Assembly: GCF_052857255.1 (NCBI RefSeq)
Contig: NC_135497.1
Location: 183,496,204 to 183,560,203, forward strand
Direction of reading: 5' to 3'
Source of the DNA: Amblyomma americanum
Lineage: Eukaryota > Arthropoda > Arachnida > Ixodida > Ixodidae
DNA length: 64,000 nt
The position numbers and the translations under genes are program-made. Positions 22,882 to 35,100 of this stretch are shown here, in pieces. A model generated the notes under the pieces. That model saw only the letters and a list, made by a program, of their open reading frames with translations, was not told where the DNA came from and ran no database searches. The number at the start of each line of letters is the position of its first letter. The first letter of the stretch is position 1.

Positions 22882-23420
22882 AGCCCACATATTCCTTCTC
22901 ACCTGTACATTTAGCACGAATAATATATACATCATGACTTGCATATCTAGATACTTACGTCATGGCAAATTAGCGAAATTGAGCTGTGCTTAAAAATGCT
23001 GCCTCTGCCATGATATCGTTTTTAATTTTTTTCTCCTCAAATACTAGCATTTTCGCAAAACGAAATTCAGCAGGCCTACTGAATTATGTGCGTATAATAA
23101 GTAAAATAATTGAGACAATTAAGAACGAAATATTTAGGCAGTTTGATCTCTCATGGAATCACTCAGCTGTCACAAGCGATAAGTTATGCGTCTAACGTTG
23201 TCAATATATGACCCTTTCAGCGCAGTGATTAAGCATCGACCGTTTTCGCTGCCGTAACCTGGAGCCGAGGAAGCGTGAGTACTGCTTTCGCGTTTATTTG
23301 GCGTCATGTATGCTTGCAATCAGCCAGGTTTTTTTGTGAAGTACTGTGAAGTTAAATGTTTGTTCTTTGTTTTGTACGGCTAGTTTTACTAGCGGAAACA
23401 TTTTTCTTTTATTTGAACCT

Positions 23421-23551
23421 TATGATTTATGCTTCATGGGGCTTGACGTTTCAAAGTGACTCAGGCTATGAGGGACGCAATAATGAAGGGCTCCGGAAAT
23501 TTCGACCACCTGGGGTTCTTTAACGTGCACTGACATCCCACAGTACACACA
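23421..23551 (-). mobile_element. SINE (Ruka-like), head-truncated
   Basis: Minus-strand copy that retains the 3' body (gggcttgacgtttcaaag...ggaaatttcgaccacc...gtgcactgacat) but lacks the tRNA head. Confidence 0.82.
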
Positions 23552-23559
23552 TGCACCAC

Positions 23560-25200
23560 TCAGCCCTGAGTGCAGATACATTTTTAGAAGTCGATACAGA
23601 TAAATTCGGAACACTCTGCATATTAAAATTTATGCCTGATGATGCAGACAGTCTATTTTTTTCAAATTTGGGGCACCAGGTCAATTTTGCACATTTAGCT
23701 GCTAAAGCAGTGCTAGCATCACTCTTCCCCCCATGGCAATTATTTGTTGTGTGTGACGCCTCAGCATTTAGTAAAAACATTCATTAGAGTAAAAGCATCT
23801 AAGTAATCATCGAGGGTAAATCCAACTGCTTTCGCGTAATTGTCGAATCAGATGTCTGATTGTACCCTAATTTTTCACGTGCAATTCAATTTAAAAGCAG
23901 TGCTCTACACATGCTACGCCCAAGAAATCAATGAAATAAAGAAAGGGCTGAAATGCACTAAGCAGTGTTTAACACTGGCAAATTTTAAGCTGTGTACCTT
24001 CACGACTTTGGGGGCTAGTGAGGTTTACGCTTTTCGTAAAAAAATGCAAGCGTGCTGTGGCAATAAATGCTGCAACCCCAGCTTCAACTTGCTCGCAGTG
24101 TTCTTGGCATCCAGGCTCTATCTTCTACTCTCTTTTAATGTGGCCCAGGATATGAAGTACACTGTTAGAACGCATTTCCAACAGGCGAAAGCATTCATTA
24201 AAGACTATTGCCTATCCGTGCTCTGTGATGCCTAGTGGGCTGAGCCGCCGCGCTGCAGTATGAAAGAGAGCAGCAGCGCTTCTGGTGGCTTTCCAGAGCG
24301 TAACGGGCTGCTGGAAAGGCAGACAAGCCCTCCCGGTCTAGCCACTGTAATATATTCTAGCTCACTATAATGATGTCATTATAGCTGTTGCAATGCTGCC
24401 TGTGAAATAAAATGCTGTGGCTTCCTGGACAGTACTTCTGTGCAGTATATTTATATAAGCAGGCCTGTACATTAAACTGTTACATAATAATGCTGATAAA
24501 AAGATGGTATGCATTTTTTCAGAGGATGGCCAACATCATCGTGTTCATATTTCATGCAGGTTGCCAGCAGCTGGTTTTTCTGCTTCCCTACAAGCAGTGC
24601 CACTGCCACTACTGGTCCAGGCCCTGGCCCTTTTTGCACTTGGAAAACCTGGGAAAGCTGGGATTTCTTCAGTGAGTGCATCATTTGGAACTTTCTTACC
24701 GATTTCTGAACATATAAGATGTCATTAACGCATTCAACACCTTGCTTTTGAAGAAGCAATGTTCAAATGTTTGTATGTGAAGACTTGTGCTTGCAGATTT
24801 ATTGTAGAAGATGCCTTTGTGAAATGCTCATTGGACTACACAACACAGCAGTCCTGCTTCCCTTTGGTAAGAGTGACTGAAAAACTATTGTTACTGTTCT
24901 CGCTATGTCAGCAGTATAAGCATTAGAGCATGGTCTTGCATTACCAGCTTGTAACAGCTGATGGAAAGTTCGCAGTAGCAGTACCAGTTTCTTATTCCCT
25001 GTAATTTTTTTCGGTACTGTAATGTACTCCCGTAATACTGTGGTCTGATGGAGGATATGAACTTATAGCAGTGTGATCTAATATTTTGCACATAGAGACT
25101 AAAAACTGCTTGCGTTCTGTCATTTACAGTTTATGAATATTGGACTGCTGCTTTTTATGCCTTTGTGATTGTGAAAATGTTAACTTAAGCATTATAGGGA
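23560..25200. other. Interval with possible non-coding or weakly supported exons
   Basis: Two adjoining plus-strand frames (23551-23787 and 23840-24235) lead to a polyadenylation-type AATAAA at about 24404. Further on, two segments with AG...GT borders (24560-24671 and 24797-24866) can be joined in one open frame. None resembles a known domain, so a long non-coding transcript or chance are equally possible. Confidence 0.2.
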
Positions 25201-25217
25201 CACTTGCAATGGATTGA

Positions 25218-25270
25218 GTCTCTCATAGCCTGAGTCGCTTAGGGACGTTACACCCCCATAAACCATAAAC
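25218..25270 (+). mobile_element. SINE (Ruka-like), only the last 53 bases
   Basis: tctcatagcctgagtcgctt...gacgtta..cccccataaaccataaac. Flanked by a 15-bp near-duplication (cttgcaatggattga at 25203-25217; cttacaatagattga at 25271-25285), which shows it inserted as a severely 5'-truncated copy. Confidence 0.8.
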
Positions 25271-25796
25271 CTTACAATAGATTGAAGTTTACCTGTATCA
25301 AGTCTATGTAATTTTAAGGACAACGAGACCACTTTCACCAAAAATGAAGCTTTTGTAAGCTAGCGATGACCAAACAACAAAATACAAGTGTTACCATGGC
25401 CAGCCGGTTTAGCAACTGTGCGTGTCTACAGTTAATTTTTGGCGGGGATAGCAGAGGCTTTGCTACACCGCCATTCACCTGAGAACGGCGGCAACCAGTC
25501 TTTGGGTGTGTACGTCAGGAGTTTGAATCGAGTATTTAGATCACGAGTTTGAATTAAGCATTAGGAAATATTAAAATTCAATTACTTCAGTCTTATATTG
25601 GTTCTGGCTGCCTTACAAGCGTTAATGTGCTCAGAAAGAGCCAGAGAGTGTACCAATAACACTAATTAGATTCTAATTAGCATGACTGGGCAGCAGTGAG
25701 GTTTAGGAATCCGTCACTCCACTCCAAATGTCCCACATATTGCGCTCGACCATCTCCAGCTTGTTGAAGCAAATTCATTAAAACTGAACCCAGCGT

Positions 25797-28124
25797 GCGT
25801 TATCTAAGCTAAAATATTTTGCCGAAAAAGTTTATTTGGGAGGTGATCTCAGTTTGAACACTTTTGAAAGGCGTGAAACCAGGCACTGCTCAATGATGAT
25901 TAAAAATCCAAATTTTTAGAAAACGCTACACAAATTTTTAAGGACATTTGTACATTCTGGCTTTCAATATGATTCTGATCGTGTATTTTTGGACGGTATA
26001 AGTAGTTTTAAGTTTAAATAAAATTAAAAAGTTTACAATTTTGACATTTAAAAAGAATATCAACTTCCTCTCAGAATGGCCTTCTTGCCTACCTAGATTT
26101 CTATTGCCAATAAAAAATGTTACAGGTGATGCAACTGAATGCGTCGAAGTGAATTAAAATACTGAAGTCGCAGAAAGGTGTTTCGGAACATGAGTAAACA
26201 CTTTTTTATTTCACCCTTTAGTGGTCCAAATCAAAATTCAGACGATGGCGGGTTTAGTAAAACAACTTATTGGCTTTCATTTCTGAAGGTCTAATTCAGG
26301 TGCTTTTTGTTCAAAGCGAGAAAAAGATTTTTAAAGTCGAGCTCTCATGCTGCAAGTTGCGTCATCTCTTAGCGCTCCATTGAGTAACACAGCAGCTGAC
26401 ATGACACATTTATGGCCACATAACCACTTCAGTTTACTCTCACTCACTGTAGTGCATGTTTAGGGCTGGAGCGCGAAGGCAGGTATCGCGTGACATTCGA
26501 CGGGTGGTAGGCGATAAGCGAGTTCAATTTCTCTTTTGATGTTCAAACGAACCCACTATGGCATAAGGCAGCAAAATTATGGCTTTCAGTGTGCTGTCTC
26601 GCTTGAGCCACAAAGAAGGAACAACCACCCGGCACAGCTATTGTAACCCCAGTCCTTTTAATGTCCGAATAAGATCACGGAAAGCATGTGCCTCGGAGCG
26701 CACGTGACGGTACGAAGTCCTCACCACGGCTTCTGGTAACGCGAGGCACGCTGGCGCGGCCCGATCGAGTGGAGATCCCTTGCTCTCGAGTGATCAAACA
26801 TACTGCGACCACGGCACTGGCACCCAGTCGCCTCCTCCTTGAATCCTGTATACTCTTTTTTTGAATAGCAGGCAACGCTGTCAAAGCCAGCACGCCTTTT
26901 TGCAAAGGTCAAGTCCGTGCTAAAAACGTAGTTCACCATACAAGCACAGTGACCACATGCATATTTCATGCTGCAAATCTCAATTTCTGTGAGTGACTGC
27001 CTCCTGCCCTTCGTTTTACCTCTTGCCACATTTTTGTCCAGCGGCTCATCGAGACTTCGAGAAATAAAAATGGCATGTGGTGATACGATATGCATCTCAT
27101 AGGGCGAATCGCATATACACCATCCGTGCCTAAAAGTAGTCCTCACTCAGTAAAAATTATAGCCAGAGGTCCTGAACACTAAGCGCCTCACAGCTTAGAG
27201 CGTGGTTTTCAGTGATACCAGTTCATTTTATACCGCTTTGTTTTCGTTCAACCACTGAGTGAGGCTTTGAGAAGAACAGATGATATGTGGTGGAGTAAAA
27301 TGGTTTTGCGGACACACTATATCCGCAGCGTTGCCGAGTGTATGTGTCTGTCATGTCTCTGAAAACAATGACGTAGTGTGGCATGAACACACTGAATAAC
27401 AATATCACTGGCGCACGTGCCACCCGGCAGCTCAAAGAAAATCTTTTCCCACAATTATCTGTTCGTCTACAGAATATTCTGATGCCTGTCCGCTGTAGAA
27501 ACTTCACTTAGGGTTGAGAGCAGTACTGTGCTCTGTGATGAAGAGGCGCAAAAAAACGACGCAGTTCGCGGCGGACGAGCTCAACTTCAAGCATTTTATT
27601 CTCGCTTTAAACAAAAATCACCTCGATTAAATCTTCAGAAATGAAACACAATAGACTGTTCTACTAAACCTGTTATCGCTGGTATTTTTACTTGGACCAC
27701 CTCTGAGTGAAATGAACGAGTTTTTATGGTCCCAAACGCACTTTTCTGCAACTTCAGCATTTTCACTTGGACTCATTCAGTTGCATGAGCTGTAACATGT
27801 TTAGGGGTAATAGATTTCTAGGGAAGGAAGATGGCTGTTTCTTTTTTCCAAAGAGGAGTTGATATTTTTTAAATGTCAAAGTAGTAGAATTTTACAGTTT
27901 ATTTAAATTAAAAAATTAATATACCGTTCAAAAATACAAGACCTGAACCATATCAAAAGCCAGAATCTTTGCAAATGTCAGTAAAACATTTGTGGAGTAT
28001 CTTCTAAAAATCTGGATCTTTGGTCGATCATTGAGCGGTGCCGGTTTCACACGTTTTCTAATTGTTCAAATTGCGCTCACCTCATGATTAAATTTTTTCG
28101 GCATCTCGCTTAGATTTCACACAT
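25797..28124. mobile_element. Long inverted-repeat element 2
   Basis: The left arm (about 25797-26400) matches the complement of the right arm (about 27520-28124). Matches include tatctaagc, tgccgaaaaa, gtgaaacc.ggcac.gctcaatgat, ggtgatgcaactgaatg/gctcatgcaactgaatg, and agtcgagctc/agttgagctc. The middle 1.1 kb contains minus-strand frames of 141 aa (27146-26721) and 94 aa (27507-27223) with no recognised domain. They may be transposase relics. The organisation is like element 1, with longer unique DNA between the arms. Class and target duplication are unresolved. Confidence 0.68.
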
Positions 28125-28134
28125 TGCAAATATT

Positions 28135-28486
28135 TTACATGAATTTTTTTAAGAAAGCAGATATGGTTGAGATTAACTCTGGGACGTTTGGCTTGGATGA
28201 CTCATCATTGACCGAGTGAAGGTATGATGTCTTGGGTGAACTCTGATTTCTTTCACACTTAGCTTTCTTGACTGTGAACAATGTTCCCACAATGCTCCTT
28301 ACTCTTGGCGTGGTTATTTGCGTTTGAATTTTATTCCCGCTAAGCCATAATACCAGCCATATTTTTTCCCCAAAAAACCCGGCATTTCTGGTTAACCAAA
28401 GCTTTGGCACTGTTACTCTAAAGTCATCACTGTAAAGAGACACATAGTACCTTGGTTGTGACAGTGACCAGTGCGACTGACTGCAG
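28135..28486 (-). CDS. Possible exon or gene fragment, unknown protein
   Basis: A minus-strand frame of about 115 codons begins at a good splice-acceptor sequence (ctctctggcacctgcag at about 28502-28487). It reads YYVSLYSDDFRVTVPKLWLT, has a basic middle (VKKAKCERNQSS) and a serine-rich end, and stops at 28135. The start loosely recalls the N-terminal domain of arthropod proteins that pair a VPxxWL motif with DUF4806; this is a guess. The stop lies about 10 bases outside inverted-repeat element 2, so it may belong to that transposon instead. Confidence 0.25.
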
Positions 28487-28589
28487 GTGCCAGAGAGAAT
28501 AATGAATATTGCAAAGTTAAAAAATAAAAAGTGAGAGCAGTAGCTTTCTATAGCCCCTGCCCCCATTGAGTGAATCCACCCTGTCACAC

Positions 28590-30480
28590 TTTCTAAAGCT
28601 ACCCCCCCCCCTGCTGCATATAGCTTAGGCCCACATGCTTTGCACTAACATTGGACAGTAGGTAAGTGCTGGCATTATCAACTGAAGGCCTTAACCCTTG
28701 TAGAGGTGGAGTTCCAAGTGTGGGCTCACCGAGCAAGGAAGTGCACTACAAAAAATTCGCCATAATGCTGATTTTTTTGTGCGGCGTACGGAACTGAAGT
28801 AACACAGCACTGCTACATCAAAGTAAGCTAGCCTCGTGGTGGCACTAAGGCGGGGTAAAAGCCCTTATGCAGTCATTTCACTGCTGATGGTGGCCCTGGC
28901 ATATGCAGACGTTCTTCAGTGTGGCAAGCGCACCAAAAAAAAGCCTCTGATTGCCGTTTGATGCTGATTTTATCATGTAATCTGGCTCATCACTACCTCC
29001 TTTTTTGCAGCCCGTAGTTGGATATGACCCGAAAACAAGGCGGCAAATGCCAGCTAAAGGATGCCCTCAAACCAATGGCATCGATCGATTCTCACCACGT
29101 CCTGGTTTATCGCCTTAGACCTGCTAGTGTGACATCGCCATGGGGTGGCTGCTGAAGGGGGATAAGCCAGGGCTCAATCAGACTAACCATGACAACATAA
29201 GAAGCGGTCAGTGCAATTGGTTGAAGGGCCTTTTTTGAGCGGTTACTTTGTTCTTTAGTTGTTTCTGACTGTAGCATGCTGTGATGGCACTCATGTCATT
29301 TTTGCGTCTTCATGGCACACATGCTCACGCACCATATTAATTGCAATACAGGAAGCCCCCATTTAGCTGTCATCTAAAATGAATAAATTTAATTCTCTGT
29401 AGCTATTGCAAGAACGTTACGGTATATAGAGACATCTGAAAATGCTCTTCTCGAGGCAGTGCCATTGTTACATTATATAGCCCTAGTTAAGTTATTAGTG
29501 CACACATCTAGTAGACTCAGAGCATGAAATGGTATTCACCTACTTTTAGCGGTTGATGCCATTTTGTGATGGAACCTTAATTTGGCATAATGTTGTGGCA
29601 CATGGACCTATCTTCCCTAGTTTTTTCAGGAAACGAGGGATTGTGAGAAGTAAATATTTTGTGTCGGTTTATTTTTCCTTGCTTTCATGTAAAAACTTGA
29701 GCACAGGTAGTTGCATGAATTTTGTAACTGAACAACTTCAGTTCTTTTACGTTACTGCAATACAAAATTTCTCGTCTTTCTATGCCTCTTTATGTGTTGT
29801 CTAAGTGTATTAAGTGCGTGTGTATTTTTGTCTGCTGCCCAGGTCTGTCCTGCTGTCTGGTCCTCCAGGATAAGAAATAGGTGGACTTGTGAGCAGTTTG
29901 GCTGTAACCTTATTTAGAATAACGGCCATTTGTGGTATGTTTTATTTTCAGTTGTGAAAGATCTTGTTCTGTTATTGCACTGTGCCTAAACCAAAATATG
30001 CAACTACTACACATTATACATGCCTGCTCCTTGTGTACACATTGCACCACTACTCTGCATGGTTAGAAGACCAGCCATTGCATTCAGGGAAGAAATATTA
30101 ACCCATGTTTAAGAATTAAGTTTAAGCCATACCTGATCATGCATACCCTTTTGCAGCTGGCTTAAGCTTTCACTTGTAAGGTGCGAAAGTAGTCTTCATA
30201 AATTAAGGTTGGTTTATGCCTTAGGGGTAGTACATTATCCATATTAATGGAAAGCAAGGTTCCACTAAGGCAATGTAATGCATAGCTTGTTATTTGTGCG
30301 ATGACACTAAGCTTTGAGAGGATATCTTTATCCTTACAAATGTACCCTAACTTTACCTGTTAGGAGGTCAAATTTGCACTTTTTGGCCAAGTATAACATT
30401 GCACCCTTTAAAAGATATCAAATAGGCTTCTCATAAAGGTGTAGCATCACTCAATAGCTGTCTTGAACTCGCACTGGTCT
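28590..30480. other. Non-genic interval
   Basis: AT-rich with short frames only. No domain or repeat was recognised. Confidence 0.35.
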
Positions 30481-31021
30481 TGAAGGGACCCAGAAAGGGG
30501 ATCTCAATAAAGGTGCGATGTGTCTGGGACGTTAAAAAACGATGGCTCATAATTATCCCCCAGCAAGGATTATTTTAATGCGTTTTGTGGAAGCTGAGTT
30601 ATTTGCGATGAAATTTGAACTTCCGCGTCTTCGCGCCTTTCCCTCTCTCGCACGCCAAATCGGCGGCCCTCCTTTGTCGGCCCCACTCTCGTCCCCTCCC
30701 TACCTCCGCCGGCTGCGGCGCGCGCGGAGTGGCCGCGGCCGCAGTAGCGCGTGACGTCTGAAAGAATTTGGCGCTGTGAACCAATGACAACCCCCGGCTG
30801 CTGACGTCATGCACGATGTGACGTCTTCTGCCAGGTTTTCGCCCGAAAGCCCGGCACCGCGCGTCGCCGCGAGGTGAGAAAGCGGGTATTTTTAAAAATG
30901 TATTGTAAATTTCCCGCTCGCGTCTCAGATCTTGTACGCGGCATGGACGCTCGGTGGCCTGTACTCTACATAGTGCAAGAATTTTAAAGCCAAGCTCAAA
31001 CACCCCTTTCTGTGGCCCTTT
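30481..31021. mobile_element. Putative MITE with GC-rich interior
   Basis: The ends form an inverted repeat of about 19 bp (gaagggacccagaaagggg at the left; the complement aaagggccacagaaagggg at the right). The 540-bp interior is CpG-rich and has three TGACGT motifs. No transposase. The target duplication is unclear. Confidence 0.5.
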
Positions 31022-31151
31022 AAGAGCATAGCTTTATGCTGCTGTGGAATTAAGTTACGCTGTCTGGCATAAACATAGTCCTCAAAAAATGCATAAATAC
31101 TCCAAACAGCCTGGTATTGATGGCATAAATTTACACTGCTGTGGGAGTAAG

Positions 31152-31395
31152 AGTTAACCTCTTTTGACTGAAATATTTTCTTCCTGAAAAGGTGTAACTA
31201 TAATCTTCGGCAGCATACCTCTTTGGACTAAAATATTTCCTTCCTGAAAAGGTGTAACTATAATCTTCGGCAGCATAAACTTACACTGCCGTTCAAGACG
31301 TAACTTTACACTACAGAGAGTGCAAGTTTTATACTGTTTGTCGTGGACTAAAACAGTCTTTCTGAAACGGTGTAACTATAGTTTTGGTCAGCATA
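31152..31395. repeat. Tandem repeat, unit about 60-67 bp
   Basis: Two close copies (about 31154-31217 and 31218-31277) of ctcttt..gactraaatatttycttcctgaaaaggtgtaactataatcttcggcagcat, given here in abbreviated form, plus a diverged third at about 31345-31395. Confidence 0.72.
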
Positions 31396-31607
31396 AACTG
31401 GGCCACCATCTTGAATTCCTCGGACTTCGAATATTTCACGCCGAAGGGAGGTGGTATAGCAGGCTCCAAGAAATTGTGAAACGTGATGAATAAGAGCTAA
31501 CGCTCTTAAAATAAAACTGTTACTCTCGCTACCAGCCAAAGCATTTGGACGAGCAGCCATGTTTTTTTAATAGCCTTGCCCGTACCAATTCCCGTAGTGA
31601 GCCAATG

Positions 31608-31727
31608 ACCCAAGCAGCACAGGTAATGGGCCCAATATTGCGACGGGATGGTCCCATCCTGGTCCTTTGTAGGGCCGGCCTTTGCAGTACGGTTCCAATG
31701 TTGGGCCAATTACCTGTGCTGCTTGGG
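31608..31727. repeat. Short foldback element
   Basis: Inverted arms of about 32 bp (cccaagcagcacaggtaat... at 31608-31640 and its complement at 31696-31727) enclose 55 bases. Inner GGGCCCAATATTG-like palindromes suggest a further hairpin. Confidence 0.65.
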
Positions 31728-32167
31728 GAGCCAGCCGTATGTTAACGCTGCGGCAGGCGCGTTGTGTTGCTGGAGTACTGTCTGTGCCTGTTGTGGCAGT
31801 TGTGCGCGCGGATTTGTTTGGTCTATTATGCTGCGTTAATCGGCTTCTGTACTGAGCCAGCCTGCCCCGGCTTTGTGCTCGCGAGCATAAAATCGCAGCA
31901 ATCGCTTCCCGCTGCAGTGAGCCCATTTCACAAAGCGACGTCCGCCATTTGCCTGCCGCCGCTGCCTTAACTTTGGCTCGGCTTAGAATCGTGGATAACA
32001 GTGATAAACACGTTATTGAAATAAAGATTAAGATTCTTAAATCGGTTTTCAATTGCAAAGCAATACTTTTGGCGTCGTATTGAAGCGTACATCGAAATTT
32101 TTGTATGCTGCGCTTTCGCTCCATCGCAATCGCCATCATTTACAAATGGCATTAGTTTTGGCTGTGT

Positions 32168-35100
32168 TACGGTGGCTAGAAGGGGAGGTGAGAGCATCGG
32201 CCGGCGCGGAGTGTAGCAAGAGATCATGCTTGCAGCGGCGGCGCTGCTGTCGACACTTTAGATCGCGCTCGGCGGCTCGCTTCCGCTGCTCGCGTGCTCC
32301 GTGAGCAGGGGTAGTGTTGCGTTGTTTTATCGTTGAGGAGCATGTGTTGGCTATGTGACTCTTGCCCACCACAGGAACATAAAGTGCTAATTGGCGGACG
32401 TGGCCAGTCATTCTAAACAGGAAGATAACAAGCCTAACATTACACGCAAACGTACTAGACGCGCGAGTAACGCCTACGGGTAGGAGGCTCTCGCCAAAAA
32501 CTTTCTTTAGCTATTTTTGCCCCTGAAAGAAACCAACAAGTTGTTGCCGAAAAAAGCGCTGGATATATATTTCTCTCGGCTGTGAGCCAGTGTTTCGTTC
32601 TCAAGCCACAAAAAGCAACAGGGCCCTTGCAGTACAACACAGTTTTATTGCAGGGATGGACAAGTATGCGGGCAAAGCCAGCCAGTAAGAGCAAACAAGT
32701 TATGCAGCCAAAGACAGAACACAAAAATTAAAGCACTATGCAAAGGACAACACACCCTCAGGTAACATGCCTCAGATTAAGGTGCCGCATTTTTTGCCTC
32801 TTTCCCTCTGTAGCCTTGTTCTATGCTTGTGCTAGAAAATGTAGCCTTGTTAGTGCACAAAACTTCACAACATGATTTTTCACTTCTGTGCTGTGTTGGT
32901 CGCAGCGAACTGTACTTAGCCTGTGACTTGCCAAAGAAGAAATAAAATCCATCACACTCTTGGCCTTGAGCATATTTACACTAAAGCAATGTGAGAATGA
33001 ATCCTCTAGCTTCACAATCAATATCTGAGGCTCCTGAGATGGATACAGCAACCCTCCATTATCAACCTCTTGTGTGACGCAAGCTTCCTTTGGAAGTTCA
33101 CAGCCAGCTGGAAGGAGCAGTGCTCTAGAGCAGTCATGGCACTTTGTTTTGCTGAGCATCTTCCGAGCAACATATCCGGCGACATAGTAGGAAATCCGAG
33201 AGTCACTCCTTACTGCAACAGTCGCACCATGATCAGGAAGTAGGTCGCATGATGCAAGCACCTCATGAACTTCGTTCAGGCGCCCAATATCCATCACCTG
33301 ATCAAGCTTTCCTTCAATGTTTTCTGGCCTTTCACTGGTTGCCGAGAGCAGGCTCTTCATCAATGAGGGCGACACATTTCATTTGTCGGGGCCTTCGCTA
33401 AGCTACAAAATGACAAACAGTTCACTGATATCAAGAACTGTGACAATGTGGGGTGATAATTGTTGCCTGACATTTGCCTAAGGATACAGAATAAATTTTC
33501 TAAGCGATCTTGACTCAAACGAGAGGTCATTAGATGCTTGTAATCAAGCTCTTCTGTGAGGTATTCAAGAAGGGACATTGTGGTTGTCAGCGTAACGCGA
33601 AGCCCTTCAGCTGTGCCTTGCGTAAGAAAGCCTACTTTTCTTATTTGTGCTTCCCAGGCGTCTAAGTAGGCTAAGAAATCCTTCACCTCGGTGTGACTTT
33701 GTGAACCAATGCGCATAGCGCCACGACTGCACCTAGATATCATAGCTGCTGTAAGCTTAGACATCTGCCTTACAAATGATGCTGTTGCTGCACTCGAGCC
33801 AGCACCGCACACCCGTTCAATGTCATCTTGGTACGCATAGAGCCCTCTCAGTACCTCGTCCCTAAATAGTGAAAAAGCAAAGTTGACCTTCATTTTCTCA
33901 AATTCATTCGGCTCAATGACTGCCCTAGTTACATGTGGCATTGCTTTTAGCCGTACAGCATCCCTGTTGTCGCATTTCCAGGCTTCTGTTACCACATCCA
34001 TCCTAACGTATCCTTCAGGTGTGTGAAACCCTTTGGACACAACAGAATTACGTACACATTTATCCAGATGAGGAAAGTCCGACAAAAAGCGCAAACTTAT
34101 TTTGTCATCTGCAGGGTGCTTTACCTTGCAGACTGCCTTCTTGGCGATCCCTTCGATGCCGAAAGCACGCCACATGCTCCTGTTCCATGATGCATCATAT
34201 TTTATAACAAAATCAACGAACAGGCTGGACTTTTCAGCTGCTAAATGTCATGTTAATCACAATCTTTGAAAGAAAATCTGCTTTCACATTGCTATGTGAA
34301 CTAAAGGAGGCAAGGATCTGCTGTAAGTTGCCAGAAAATGGCTGAAATAATACCACTAGACAATGGTCACAGGTCTCCTTGCTTTAGTCTGGAGAAGTGT
34401 AAGCACCCAGATCAACGAAGCCCTCAATAAAACCACTGTTTGTCACTTTCAGGCTTTCTGAAAGCTTCTTTTCATCGATCAGAATGCCTCCATGCCTCTC
34501 AAACTCATCCATGCCCTTAGTTTTTTCGGCGATTGCGGCAAACATATTCTCATTGAGGCCAAAAGAGCTCTTATAGCCCTTCATATATTTGTTCAGGCCA
34601 CTCTTGCTAGGGAGTACCATCACATTTTGCTTACGAATGTACTCGTATAGCTTGAGGCTTCTTATTTCCATTAAGATTCTCTCCAATACCCATTCTTGGC
34701 TATACGTCATTCCCTGCGTGCCTTTTCTTTTTGACGCTTGAAAGCATGCTTGAACTTGCTGCCGCTGCTTTTCAGGCAGTCCAGAGAGGCTCTTCTCCTG
34801 CTTCCCCTCCGAAATAGCGGCATTTTCTTCTTTCATTGCTGTCATCATTGTTTGCAGCTTAGCAACCTTCGCCTCTTCGCGACGCAGCTGTAGTTTGCAC
34901 GTCACAAGTTTCTTTTATGCGTTGGAAACAGGAGCCGCCCTCGCCTTCCTCTTCTTATAGCAAGCTTGATTTACTAAAAGCTTCCGCAGGTACTTGCACT
35001 GAATGCATGGCTTCTCACCTTGGGAGACTCCTCGACAGCCTTTGCTGTGCAGCTTATTTCCGTGCAGTCTGCAGTTTACTCGGCTGCGGCTTTGATGAGG

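Noticed and set aside
31567..32139. 190-codon minus-strand ORF
   Set aside because: Spans the foldback repeat and ordinary DNA; composition is not protein-like.
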